DNA of 64,000 nucleotides from Modestobacter lapidis. Lineage in GTDB: Bacteria > Actinomycetota > Actinomycetes > Mycobacteriales > Geodermatophilaceae. Position 1 is the first letter of the stretch, and each line of letters starts with the position of its first letter. The DNA lies in the NCBI GenBank assembly GCA_019779905.1, contig JABAKE010000004.1, positions 229,510-293,509 on the forward strand, given 5' to 3'. A model generated the notes under the pieces. It saw only the letters and a list, made by a program, of their open reading frames with translations. It ran no database searches and was not told where the DNA came from. Positions 1 to 8,847 of this stretch are shown one piece after another. The translations under genes and the position numbers were made by a program.

Positions 1-22
1 TCACGTCGAGGACGACGCATGA
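1..22 (+). CDS. C-terminal end of an upstream gene (partial)
   Basis: Reading from base 2, the frame gives H-V-E-D-D-A then TGA at 20-22, which overlaps the ATG of the next gene in an ATGA junction. Only seven codons lie in the window. By operon context the missing gene would be the extracellular sugar-binding lipoprotein of the importer that follows; this is inferred from order alone, since nothing in the few visible residues is diagnostic. Confidence 0.4.
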
Positions 23-999
23 CCATCGCGAGCGACAGCCGGCCCCGGGCCGTGGCCCTCCAGCCACCGCCTCCCGCGGCCGCCCCACCCCCCGTTCGGC
101 GCACGACCCGGCTCACCCGCAACCGCTGGGGGTACGCCTACGTCGCCCCCTTCTTCCTCGTGTTCGGCGCCTTCAGCCTCTTTCCGTTCCTCTACACCGC
201 CTGGGTGTCCCTGCACCGCACGAGCCTGTCGAACATCGACGGCGGCACGTTCATCGGGCTGGAGAACTACCGCAACCTGCTGCAGAGCGAGTTCTTCTGG
301 AACGCCGCCCGCAACACCCTGACCATCGGCGTCCTGGCCACCGTGCCCCAGCTGTGCATGGCCCTGGGCCTGGCGCACCTGCTCAACTACAAGCTCCGGC
401 ACCGGACGTTCTTCCGGACCGTGATGCTGATGCCCTACGCGACCAGCATCGCCGCGGCCACCCTCGTCTTCGCCCAGCTGTTCGGCCGTGACTACGGGCT
501 GATCAACACCGCCCTGGAGGCGGTCGGCCTCGAGCGCATCGACTGGGAGGGCGGCACCTGGAGCAGCCAGATCGCGATCGCGGTGATCGTCACCTGGCGG
601 TGGACCGGCTACAACGCGCTGATCTACCTGGCGGCGATGCAGTCGATCCCCGGCGAGCTCTACGAGGCCGCGGAGATCGACGGGGCCAGCCGGTGGAAGC
701 AGTTCCTGCACGTGACGATCCCGTCGCTGCGCCCGACCATCCTGTTCACCGTCGTCATCTCGACGATCGGGGCGGTGCAGCTGTTCGGCGAGCCGCTGCT
801 GTTCAGCGGCAACGGGACCACCTCGGGCGGCACGTCGGGTCAGTACCAGACCCTCGGCCTGCTGATGTACCAGCAGGGGTGGAGCAACTTCCACATCGGT
901 CAGGCCGCCGCGACCGCGTGGGCCATGTTCATGATCATCCTGGTGATCGTGGGGGTCAACGCCGTCATCGGCCGGCTCCGCGCCCGGGCCGACCGGTAG
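19..999 (+). CDS. Carbohydrate ABC transporter permease, MalF type
   Basis: Inner-membrane subunit of a CUT1-type sugar importer (326 residues). A Pro/Arg-rich cytoplasmic N-terminus is followed by about six hydrophobic segments. The EAA loop that docks on the ATPase is visible near residue 216 (EAAEIDGAS), with the usual following Pro-rich segment. The length fits MalF/LacF-like permeases that lack the E. coli MalF periplasmic insert. The start is the ATG that overlaps the previous stop, with GAGGA just upstream. The second permease begins 9 bases after its stop. Substrate is not shown by sequence; the linked GH1 enzyme suggests a beta-glucoside such as cellobiose. Confidence 0.9.
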   Translation: MTIASDSRPRAVALQPPPPAAAPPPVRRTTRLTRNRWGYAYVAPFFLVFGAFSLFPFLYTAWVSLHRTSLSNIDGGTFIGLENYRNLLQSEFFWNAARNTLTIGVLATVPQLCMALGLAHLLNYKLRHRTFFRTVMLMPYATSIAAATLVFAQLFGRDYGLINTALEAVGLERIDWEGGTWSSQIAIAVIVTWRWTGYNALIYLAAMQSIPGELYEAAEIDGASRWKQFLHVTIPSLRPTILFTVVISTIGAVQLFGEPLLFSGNGTTSGGTSGQYQTLGLLMYQQGWSNFHIGQAAATAWAMFMIILVIVGVNAVIGRLRARADR

Positions 1000-1008
1000 G
1001 AGACCGGC

Positions 1009-1926
1009 ATGACCACCATCGCGCTCCCCGGCACCGACAGCACCACCGCCACCCCGCAGGCCGCCCCACCCGTGCGCCGCTCCGGCGCGAAGGGCGGTAC
1101 GGGCGGCAGGGCGGGCCGGGCCGGGCCGGTCACCTACACCCTGCTCACCCTGTCCGCGCTGGTCTCGATCTTCCCGCTGTACTGGACGATGGTCGCCGGC
1201 TCGCACACCAACGCCGAGATCGCCGCGACCCCGCCGCCGTTCCTGCCCGACGCCAGCCTGTTCGAGAACATCGGGGCGGCCCTGGAGCAGGCGCCGATCG
1301 GCCTGGCGATCCTCAACTCGGTCGTCGTGGCCGGCAGCATCACCGTCGGCACGGTGCTGTTCTGCACCCTGGCCGGGTTCGCCTTCGCCAAGCTGCGGTT
1401 CCGCGGCAAGGGCCTGCTGCTCTCGCTGGTGATCGGCACGATGATGGTGCCGACCCAGCTGGCGGTCATCCCGCTGTTCATGATGATCGCCGAGCTGCAG
1501 TGGGTGAACCAGTTGCAGGCCGTCGTCCTCCCCACGCTGGTCAGCGCGTTCGGCGTCTTCTTCATGCGCCAGTACCTGATCTCCGCGCTGCCCGACGAAC
1601 TGCTGGAGGCCGGCCGCGTCGACGGCGCCTCCACCGCCCGGATCTTCTGGTCGATCGTCGTCCCGGTCGCCCGGCCGGCCATGGCGGTGCTGGCGATGCT
1701 GACCTTCCTGACCGCCTGGAACGACTTCTTCTGGCCGATCATCGCGCTGACCAACAGCAACCCCACGGTGCAGGTCGCACTCGCCGGCCTGGGCTCGGGG
1801 TACGTCCCGCAGCGCGCGGTGATCATGGCCGGCACGTTGCTGGGCACCCTGCCCGTCCTCATCGTCTTCGCCGTCCTGGGCAAGCAGATCGTCGGCGGGA
1901 TCATGCAGGGCGCGGTCAAGGGATGA
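1009..1926 (+). CDS. Carbohydrate ABC transporter permease, MalG type
   Basis: Second membrane subunit of the CUT1 importer (305 residues). A hydrophilic N-terminus of about 40 residues precedes six predicted membrane segments. The EAA loop lies near residue 200 (EAGRVDGAS) and is followed by the typical I-V-V-P-V-A-R-P-A stretch. It follows the MalF-type gene by 9 bases with an AGGAG-like ribosome site, so the two are certainly cotranscribed. It pairs with its partner to form the translocation pore energised by the ATPase encoded downstream. Confidence 0.9.
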   Translation: MTTIALPGTDSTTATPQAAPPVRRSGAKGGTGGRAGRAGPVTYTLLTLSALVSIFPLYWTMVAGSHTNAEIAATPPPFLPDASLFENIGAALEQAPIGLAILNSVVVAGSITVGTVLFCTLAGFAFAKLRFRGKGLLLSLVIGTMMVPTQLAVIPLFMMIAELQWVNQLQAVVLPTLVSAFGVFFMRQYLISALPDELLEAGRVDGASTARIFWSIVVPVARPAMAVLAMLTFLTAWNDFFWPIIALTNSNPTVQVALAGLGSGYVPQRAVIMAGTLLGTLPVLIVFAVLGKQIVGGIMQGAVKG

Positions 1927-1982
1927 CGCCCCGCCCTGCCCTCCTCCCCTCCGCACTCCCGACCCGAAGAGGTGCCTGACCC

Positions 1983-3083
<1,101 letters not shown>

Positions 3084-3206
3084 AGAAGGACCCCCCTGCC
3101 CCCCACCACTCGCACGCTCGCGGCGGGCCCCTGCAGGAGGGCCTGACCCTGCCCCCCACCACTCGCACGCTCGCGGCGGGCCCCTGCAGGAGGGCCTGAC
3201 CCTGCC
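3084..3206 (+). repeat. Stop-associated GC-rich repeat, tandem pair with 53-base period
   Basis: Begins directly after the ATPase stop with AAGGACCCCCC. Two near-identical 53-base units (about 3096-3148 and 3149-3201) contain CTGCCCCCCACCACTCGCA, GCTCGCGGCGGGCC and CCTGCAGGAGGGCC. The leading GGACCCCCCTGC can pair with the trailing GCAGG(A)GGGCC, so each unit can fold into a hairpin. Related copies follow other genes in this window. It separates the importer genes from the beta-glucosidase and may terminate or attenuate transcription there. Confidence 0.8.
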
Positions 3207-3231
3207 ACCGACTCCGAGGAGCACCACTGTC

Positions 3232-4629
3232 ATGACCTCCACCGACGTCCGTCCGGCGACCGCCGCCGGGCTGCAGTTCCCGACCGGCTTCGTCTTCGGT
3301 GCCGCGACCGCCGCCTACCAGATCGAGGGCGCGGTCGACGTCGACGGCCGCGGCCCGTCCATCTGGGACACCTTCAGCCACACCCCGGGGAAGACCTTCG
3401 CCGGCCACACCGGCGACGTGGCGGTGGAGCACTACACCCGCTACCCCGAGGACGTCGCGCTGATGGGCGAGCTGGGACTGTCGGCCTACCGCTTCTCCGT
3501 CGCGTGGTCCCGGGTGCTGCCCGAGGGCGCCGGCCGGATCGAGCAGCGCGGCCTGGATTTCTACCGCCGGCTGGTCGACGAGCTGCTGTCCGCCGGCATC
3601 GACCCCTGGCTGACCCTCTACCACTGGGACCTGCCGCAGGCGCTGCAGGACCGCGGCGGCTGGACCGACCGGGACACCGCCGCGCGGTTCGCCGACTACG
3701 CCGCCGTCGTGCACGGGGCGCTGGGCGACCGGGTCGCCCACTGGTCGACCCTCAACGAGCCGATGTGCAGCGCGCTGCTCGGGCACATGGCCGGCCAGCA
3801 CGCGCCCGGCCACCGCGACCCGGTCGAGGCCTCCCGCGCCACGCACCACCTGCTGCTCGGGCACGGGCTGGCCACCCGGGTGCTGCGCGACGCCGGTGCC
3901 GACCACCTGGGCATCACGCTGAACTTCACGCCGATGTCACCGGCCACCGGCTCCCCCGCCGACGTCGACGCCGCCCGCCGGCTCGACGGCCAGCAGAACC
4001 GGATGTTCCTGGTGCCGATCGTCACCGGCGAGTACCCGGCCGACGTCGTCCGGGACCTGGCCGCGGCCGGTGCCCCGCTGCCCGTCGAGGACGGCGACCT
4101 GGACGTCATCTCCACACCGGTCGACTGGCTGGGCGTCAACTACTACTTCCGCTCGACCGTGCGGGCCGTCGCCGAGCCCACCGGCAAAGCGACCGCCTTC
4201 ATCGGCGCCGAGCGGATCGACGACATCGACCCGGCGGGGCCGACCACCACGATGGGCTGGGGCATCTCCCCCGAGGGCTTCACCGACCTGATGCTGCGGC
4301 TGCGCGACCTGGCGCCCGGCCTGCCGCTGTTCATCACCGAGAACGGCTCCGCCTGGCCCGACGAGGTCGGCGACGACGGCGCGGTGCACGACCCCGAGCG
4401 CACCGACTACCTGCTGCGCCACCTCGCGGCGATGACCACGGCGATCGAGCAGGGCGCCGACGTCCGGGGGTACTTCGCCTGGTCGCTGCTGGACAACTAC
4501 GAGTGGGCCCGCGGCTACGCACAGCGCTTCGGCCTGGTGCACGTCGACTACGGGACCCAGCGGCGCACGCCCAAGGACAGCGCCCGCGCGTACGCCGACG
4601 TCATCCGGCGGCACCGCGGGTCCGTCTGA
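3232..4629 (+). CDS. GH1 family beta-glucosidase
   Basis: Cytoplasmic retaining beta-glycosidase of family GH1 (465 residues, normal length). The acid/base glutamate is in TLNEP near residue 176 and the nucleophile glutamate in ITENG near residue 370. The N-terminal F-x-F-G-A-A-T-A-A-Y-Q-I-E-G motif and the C-terminal N-Y-E-W-x-x-G-Y-x-x-R-F-G-L motif of the family are intact. There is no signal peptide, so it would hydrolyse disaccharides after import by the ABC transporter just upstream. The ATG has GAGGAGC upstream. Exact substrate (cellobiose, other beta-glucosides or galactosides) is not determined. Confidence 0.93.
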   Translation: MTSTDVRPATAAGLQFPTGFVFGAATAAYQIEGAVDVDGRGPSIWDTFSHTPGKTFAGHTGDVAVEHYTRYPEDVALMGELGLSAYRFSVAWSRVLPEGAGRIEQRGLDFYRRLVDELLSAGIDPWLTLYHWDLPQALQDRGGWTDRDTAARFADYAAVVHGALGDRVAHWSTLNEPMCSALLGHMAGQHAPGHRDPVEASRATHHLLLGHGLATRVLRDAGADHLGITLNFTPMSPATGSPADVDAARRLDGQQNRMFLVPIVTGEYPADVVRDLAAAGAPLPVEDGDLDVISTPVDWLGVNYYFRSTVRAVAEPTGKATAFIGAERIDDIDPAGPTTTMGWGISPEGFTDLMLRLRDLAPGLPLFITENGSAWPDEVGDDGAVHDPERTDYLLRHLAAMTTAIEQGADVRGYFAWSLLDNYEWARGYAQRFGLVHVDYGTQRRTPKDSARAYADVIRRHRGSV

Positions 4630-4703
4630 GACGGGGCGGAACGGCTGGGTCGGGCGGGACGGCCGGGGTTGCCCCGGCGCGGCGGAGCGAGCACGGTCCC
4701 GGT

Positions 4704-5330
4704 GTGGACGACGACCTCCGGTGGGACCTGGTGTCCGCCGAGCGCCGGGACGTGCTCGCCCTGCTGCAGGACCTGCAAATGCGCGAGTGGGACACGCTCT
4801 CGCTGTGCGCCGGCTGGCGGGTGCGGGACGTGGTGGGTCACCTGACGATGGCCACCGACACGCCACTCAGCTCGGCGGTCATGGGCCTCGTCCGGGCCGG
4901 CTTCGACGTCGACCGGTTCCTCGCGCGGACGGCGGTGCAGCGGGGTTCGGCGCCGTTGACCACGCTGCTGTCCGGCTGGCGGCGGGCGGTCGACAGCCGC
5001 CGGACGCCACCCGGGGGCACGGCCGGCCAGATGCTGGTCGAGGTGGTCAGCCACGCGCAGGACATCCGCCGCCCCCTCGGGCGGCAGCGGCCGACGCCGC
5101 CGGAGCGGCTGCGCACCGCCCTGGACACCGCCGTCCGGCTCGGCGGCCCGTTCGGCAGCCGGCAACGCGCCGCGGGGCTGCACCTGGTGGCCCCCGAACT
5201 GGACTGGACCGCCGGCGACCCCGGCGATCCGGAGGTGCGCGGGCCGGGCGACGCGCTGCTGCTGGCGCTGCTCGGCCGGGCCGGCACGCTCGACGAGCTC
5301 GACGGCCCCGGGCTCGACCGGTGGCGGTGA
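4704..5330 (+). CDS. TIGR03083-type (maleylpyruvate isomerase/DinB-like) protein
   Basis: 208-residue cytoplasmic protein. The first half resembles the four-helix MDMPI/DinB-like N-terminal domain of actinobacterial TIGR03083 proteins, with the hallmark L-C-x-G-W-x-V-R-D-V-V-G-H-L segment around residues 33-47, whose histidine is a predicted metal ligand. A second conserved His lies in VSHAQDIRR near residue 117. Relatives use mycothiol in thiol-transfer reactions in some cases, but most have no known function. The GTG start is chosen because the frame upstream runs antisense-like through the GH1 gene. No strong ribosome site is seen. Confidence 0.72.
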   Translation: MDDDLRWDLVSAERRDVLALLQDLQMREWDTLSLCAGWRVRDVVGHLTMATDTPLSSAVMGLVRAGFDVDRFLARTAVQRGSAPLTTLLSGWRRAVDSRRTPPGGTAGQMLVEVVSHAQDIRRPLGRQRPTPPERLRTALDTAVRLGGPFGSRQRAAGLHLVAPELDWTAGDPGDPEVRGPGDALLLALLGRAGTLDELDGPGLDRWR

Positions 5331-5356
5331 GGGGAGACAGCCATCGGACGGCGGCC

Positions 5357-5385
5357 TACAATGGCGTGGTAGTTGAGTACTCAAC
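5357..5385 (+). promoter_or_regulatory. Pirin promoter with palindromic operator
   Basis: A -10 hexamer TACAAT at 5357-5362 is followed 9 bases later by the perfect 14-base palindrome GTTGAGTACTCAAC at 5372-5385. The palindrome would overlap the transcription start, the usual place for repression by a dimeric regulator. Its TTGAGTACTCAA core resembles MarR-family operators. A MarR gene does occur in the window (39137-39670), but nothing links it to this site. Confidence 0.6.
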
Positions 5386-5400
5386 CGAAATGAGGCAGCC

Positions 5401-5454
5401 GTGACCGCCGAGGACCCCACCCTCCTCCCCCGCATCGTTCCGCCGGCGCCATGA
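5401..5454 (+). CDS. 17-residue leader ORF coupled to the pirin gene
   Basis: GTG start, 17 codons (V-T-A-E-D-P-T-L-L-P-R-I-V-P-P-A-P), with a TGA that overlaps the pirin ATG as ATGA. An AGGCAGCC sequence lies just upstream. It may be a translated leader that feeds ribosomes to the pirin gene, or the remaining N-terminus of a lost regulator gene that once sat between operator and pirin. No homology can be judged at this length. Confidence 0.4.
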   Translation: MTAEDPTLLPRIVPPAP

Positions 5455-6428
5455 GCAACACCGACCGCCGGCCTGCCGCCCGCGAACTGGGCGGCCGGGC
5501 GCAGACGCCGGGCGGACCGGTGCTGGACCTGCTGCCGGGCAAGCAGGTGCTGCTCGGCGAGAGCACCGTCGTCCGCCGGCTGCTGCCCACGCTGGGACGG
5601 CGAATGGTGGGCGCCTGGGCGTTCGTCGACCACTACGGCCCCGACGACATCGCCACCGGGCCGGGCATGCAGGTGCCGCCGCACCCGCACACCGGGCTGC
5701 AGACGGTGTCCTGGCTGCTCGAGGGCGAGGTGCAGCACCGCGACTCGGTGGGCAGCGACCTCCGGTTCGGCCCCGGCGAGCTGGCCCTGATGACCGCCGG
5801 GCAGGGCATCGCGCACTCCGAGCAGTCCCCCGCCGGCCATCCGCGGTACCTGCACGGTGCCCAGCTGTGGGTCGTGCTGCCGGAGGCGGACCGGTCCGTC
5901 CCGGCCGCCTTCGAGCACCACCCGACCCTGCCGGGGTTCACCTCCGACGGGTTGGCCGCGACCGTGCTGATGGGATCGTTCGGCGGCGCCGAGTCACCGG
6001 GCCGGGCGTACACGCCACTGATGGGCGCGGATCTGCACCTCACCGCCGGCGCCGACGTCGAGATCCCGCTCGAACCGGACTTCGAGTACGCGCTGCTGAC
6101 CAGCTCCGGGGCCGCCAGGGTAGACGACACCCCGCTGACCCCGGGCGCGATGCTCTACCTCGGCACCGGCCGGCGGACGCTGCGGCTGCGCGCCGCGGAG
6201 GCCACCCGGCTGCTGCTGCTCGGCGGCGAGCCGTTCGAGGAGCGGATCGTGATGTGGTGGAACTTCGTCGGGCGCTCGGGCGAGGAGATCTCCGGGTTCG
6301 CCGAGCAGTGGGACGCCGAATCCCGGGGCGGTGACCGGTTCGGCGCCGTCGCCGGCTGGGACGACGTCCGGATGCCGGCGCCGCCGCTGCCGTCGATGCC
6401 GCTCAAGCCCCGCGGCCGGGTCCGCTGA
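5451..6428 (+). CDS. Pirin family bicupin protein
   Basis: 325-residue cytoplasmic pirin-type bicupin. The N-terminal cupin carries the iron-binding H-P-H-P-H-T-G motif near residues 77-83, with a further conserved His-Ser near 124 and Glu in the following strand. Pirins bind Fe(II); some have quercetinase activity and others are redox-responsive cofactors. The C-terminal cupin shows the usual E-R-I-V-M-W-W-N-F-V segment. The start ATG overlaps a small leader ORF. It converges on the sugar isomerase gene across a paired-palindrome element. Confidence 0.88.
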   Translation: MSNTDRRPAARELGGRAQTPGGPVLDLLPGKQVLLGESTVVRRLLPTLGRRMVGAWAFVDHYGPDDIATGPGMQVPPHPHTGLQTVSWLLEGEVQHRDSVGSDLRFGPGELALMTAGQGIAHSEQSPAGHPRYLHGAQLWVVLPEADRSVPAAFEHHPTLPGFTSDGLAATVLMGSFGGAESPGRAYTPLMGADLHLTAGADVEIPLEPDFEYALLTSSGAARVDDTPLTPGAMLYLGTGRRTLRLRAAEATRLLLLGGEPFEERIVMWWNFVGRSGEEISGFAEQWDAESRGGDRFGAVAGWDDVRMPAPPLPSMPLKPRGRVR

Positions 6429-6438
6429 CGTTCACCGT

Positions 6439-6517
6439 CCACCAAAATGGCCATTTTGGCGGCCGAGGCCGGGCACGTACCGCCCGCTCGGTCCCGCCAA
6501 AATGGCCATTTTGGTGG
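6439..6517. repeat. Paired nested palindromes, probable bidirectional terminator
   Basis: Two 24-base arms (6439-6462 and 6494-6517) are exact reverse complements of each other, and each contains the perfect palindrome CCAAAATGGCCATTTTGG. Between them CCGAG/CTCGG and CGGGC/GCCCG can extend the stem. The AT-rich cores stand out in this GC-rich DNA. It fills almost the entire gap between two convergent genes, which suits a two-way terminator, although a small mobile palindromic repeat is equally possible. Confidence 0.75.
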
Positions 6518-6520
6518 TCC

Positions 6521-7528
6521 TCAGTTGCCGGAGGAGAAGGCGGCGTCGAACGCTGCGGTCGGCGGGTCGAAGGCGAGCCGGCGGACGAACGCCAGCGCTT
6601 CGGGGGCGCCGACCAGCCGGTCCATCCCGGCGTCCTCCCACTCGATCGAGATCGGCCCGGCGTAGCCGATCGTGTTCAGCATCCGGAAGCAGGCCTCCCA
6701 CGGGACGTCGCCGTGGCCGGTGGAGACGAAGTCCCAGCCGCGCCGCGGATCGGCCCACGGCAGGTGCGAGCCCATCCGGCCGTTGCGGCCGTTGCCCACC
6801 TGCTTCTTCGCGTCCTTGCAGTCGACGTGGTAGATCCGGTCCCGGAAGTCCCAGAGGAAGCCGACCGGGTCGAGGTCCTGCCAGACGAAGTGGCTGGGGT
6901 CCCAGTTCAGCCCGAAGGCCTCCCGGTGCCCGATCGCCTCCAGCGCGCGCACCGTCGTCCAGTAGTCGTAGGCGATCTCCGACGGGTGCACCTCGTGCGC
7001 GAACCGCACCCCGACCTCGTCGAAGACGTCCAGGATCGGGTTCCAGCGGGCGGCGAAGTCGGCGTAGCCGTCGGAGATCATCGACTCGGGCACCGGCGGG
7101 AACATCGCCACGGTCTTCCAGATCTTCGATCCGGTGAACCCGACGACGACGTCCACGCCGAGCTTCGCCGCCGCCCGCGCGGTCAGCTTCATCTCCTCGG
7201 CCGCCCGCTGCCGCACGCCCTCGGGGTCGCCGTCGCCCCAGACCCGGGGATGGACCATCCCACGGTGCCGCTCGTCGATCGGGTCGTCGCAGACGGCCTG
7301 GCCGTTGAGGTGGTTGGAGATCGCGTACACCGACAGGCCGTGCTTCGCCAGCAGGGCCTTGCGGTCGGCGACGTAGGACTCGTCGTTCGCGGCGCGCTCG
7401 ACGTCGAGGTGGTCGCCCCAGCAGGCGATCTCCAGGCCGTCGTACCCCCACTCGGAGGCCAGCCGGCACATCTCCTCGAACGGCAGGTCGGCCCACTGGC
7501 CGGTGAACAGGGTGACAGGGCGGGGCAT
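6521..7528 (-). CDS. Sugar phosphate isomerase/epimerase (AP-endonuclease-2 TIM barrel)
   Basis: 335-residue TIM-barrel protein of the xylose isomerase-like/AP endonuclease 2 group. Conserved features include W-G-Y-D-G-L-E-I near the N-terminus, [17 protein letters not shown] and H-V-D-C-K-D, which provide Glu, His and Asp metal ligands. Last gene of the operon with a ribose-type importer and a Gfo/Idh dehydrogenase. Relatives act on inositols, ketoses or 3-keto sugars. The ATG at 7528 is preferred over one 17 codons upstream because GAGGAG sits just before it and the upstream part lies in a palindrome. Confidence 0.85.
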   Translation of the reverse strand: MPRPVTLFTGQWADLPFEEMCRLASEWGYDGLEIACWGDHLDVERAANDESYVADRKALLAKHGLSVYAISNHLNGQAVCDDPIDERHRGMVHPRVWGDGDPEGVRQRAAEEMKLTARAAAKLGVDVVVGFTGSKIWKTVAMFPPVPESMISDGYADFAARWNPILDVFDEVGVRFAHEVHPSEIAYDYWTTVRALEAIGHREAFGLNWDPSHFVWQDLDPVGFLWDFRDRIYHVDCKDAKKQVGNGRNGRMGSHLPWADPRRGWDFVSTGHGDVPWEACFRMLNTIGYAGPISIEWEDAGMDRLVGAPEALAFVRRLAFDPPTAAFDAAFSSGN

Positions 7529-7549
7529 CAGTTCTCCTCGGTCGACCGC

Positions 7550-7590
7550 GCTTTTTCGGGATGAAGCACCGTGCTTCATCCCGAAAAAGC
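7550..7590. repeat. Perfect palindrome with 20-base arms
   Basis: Arm GCTTTTTCGGGATGAAGCAC at 7550-7569, a single spacer base, then its exact reverse complement at 7571-7590. It lies between two genes of the same operon, just after the dehydrogenase stop. The run of T in the arm on either strand would also allow it to act as an intrinsic terminator or a partial one that lowers expression of the last gene. Confidence 0.85.
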
Positions 7591-7601
7591 ACGGTTGGGG
7601 G

Positions 7602-8783
7602 CTAGCTGGGGATGTCGGTCCAGGTGGAGCGGTCGGCCGCGCTGCGCTCGACGGCGTCGAGCACCCGCTGCACCTGCAGCCCGTCGGCGAAGGACGGGGC
7701 GGGCTGCTCGCCGGCGGCGAGGGCGGTGAGCAGGTCGACGACCTGGTGGGTGAAGCCGTGCTCGTAGCCGAGGCCGTGGCCGGCCGGCCACCACGCGGCC
7801 ACGTAGGGGTGCCCGGGCTCGGTGACGATGATCCGGCGGAACCCGGCGGTCTCGGCGGGCTCGGAGCCGTCGAAGAACTCCAGCACGTTCATGTCCTCGA
7901 AGTCGAAGGCCAGGCTGCCGGCCGAGCCGTTGACCTCGATCCGGATGGCGTTCTTGCGGCCCAGCGCGAAGCGGGTGGCCTCGAAGGTGGCCACCGCCCC
8001 GCCGGTGAAGCGGCCGAGGAACACCGCGGCGTCGTCCACGGTGACCTCCCCCGTCTCGTCTCCGCCCACCCCGGACAGCTTCCCGGTGGCTGCCGGCAGC
8101 GGCCGCTGGTGCACGAACGTCTCCAGCAGCGCGCTCACCCCGGTGAGCCGCTCGCCGGTGATGAACTGGGTGAGGTCGACGATGTGCGCGCCGATGTCGC
8201 CCAGCGCCCCCGAGCCGGCCTTGTCCCGCTCCAGCCGCCAGGACATCGGCGCGGCCGGGTCGGCGATCCAGTCCTGCAGGTACTGGGCCCGCACGTGCCG
8301 GATCTGCCCGATCCGCCCCTCGGCGACCAGCCGCCGGGCGAGGGTGACCGCCGGCACCCGGCGGTAGGTGAAGCCGACCATGGCCATCACCCCCCGCGCG
8401 GCGGCCCGCTCGGCGGCGGCGGCCATGGCCTCGGCCTCGGCGACCGAGTTCGCCAGCGGCTTCTCGCACAGCACGTGCCTGCCCGCGTCCAAGGCGGCGA
8501 TGGCGATCTCGGCGTGGGTGTGCCCGGGCGTGCAGACGTCGACCAGTGCGACGTCGTCCCGCTCCAGGACCCGCCGCCAGTCCGTCTCGGTGGCCGCCCA
8601 GCCCAGCCGATCGGCGGCGGCGGCCACCCCGGCTGCGTCCCGGCCGGCCAGCACCGCCATCCGCGGGTGCAGCGGCAGGTCGAAGAAGCGGGGCGCGGTG
8701 CGCCACGCGTGGCTGTGGGCGGCGCCCATGAAGGCGTACCCGATGAGGCCGATGCCCAGGGAAGGGCGGCCGGGGGATGTCAT
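7602..8783 (-). CDS. Gfo/Idh/MocA family oxidoreductase
   Basis: 393-residue NAD(P)-dependent dehydrogenase. The N-terminal Rossmann fold begins [12 protein letters not shown], the Gly-rich nucleotide motif of this family; the E-K-P-L-A motif (CEKPLANS) with the catalytic lysine is near residue 100. The C-terminal domain is the usual sheet-bearing substrate domain. Members oxidise or reduce sugars and inositols. The ATG is picked for its GAGGAGC ribosome site. Operon with the importer above and the isomerase below suggests a two-step oxidation and isomerisation of an imported sugar or cyclitol. Confidence 0.88.
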   Translation of the reverse strand: MTSPGRPSLGIGLIGYAFMGAAHSHAWRTAPRFFDLPLHPRMAVLAGRDAAGVAAAADRLGWAATETDWRRVLERDDVALVDVCTPGHTHAEIAIAALDAGRHVLCEKPLANSVAEAEAMAAAAERAAARGVMAMVGFTYRRVPAVTLARRLVAEGRIGQIRHVRAQYLQDWIADPAAPMSWRLERDKAGSGALGDIGAHIVDLTQFITGERLTGVSALLETFVHQRPLPAATGKLSGVGGDETGEVTVDDAAVFLGRFTGGAVATFEATRFALGRKNAIRIEVNGSAGSLAFDFEDMNVLEFFDGSEPAETAGFRRIIVTEPGHPYVAAWWPAGHGLGYEHGFTHQVVDLLTALAAGEQPAPSFADGLQVQRVLDAVERSAADRSTWTDIPS

Positions 8784-8847
8784 GGGGGCTCCTCGGTGCG
8801 GCGGAGCCGCCGGGTGCGGGAACAGGGCACCCGGCGGCTCCGGTCGG

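Noticed and set aside
1..1956. 651-codon open frame on the minus strand across both permease genes
   Set aside because: Antisense shadow of GC-rich codons: composition Arg/Gly/Gln/His-rich with no domain, while the plus-strand permeases have clear motifs. Similar long shadows at 19994-22978 and 56674-59568 (plus) and 11202-12875 (plus) were dropped for the same reason.
3084..3206. CRISPR or tandem satellite
   Set aside because: Only two units without unique spacers; the same unit occurs as single copies after other genes.
6331..7137. 268-codon Arg/Ser/Pro-rich frame on the plus strand
   Set aside because: Covers the paired palindrome and the antisense of the sugar isomerase; no protein-like features.
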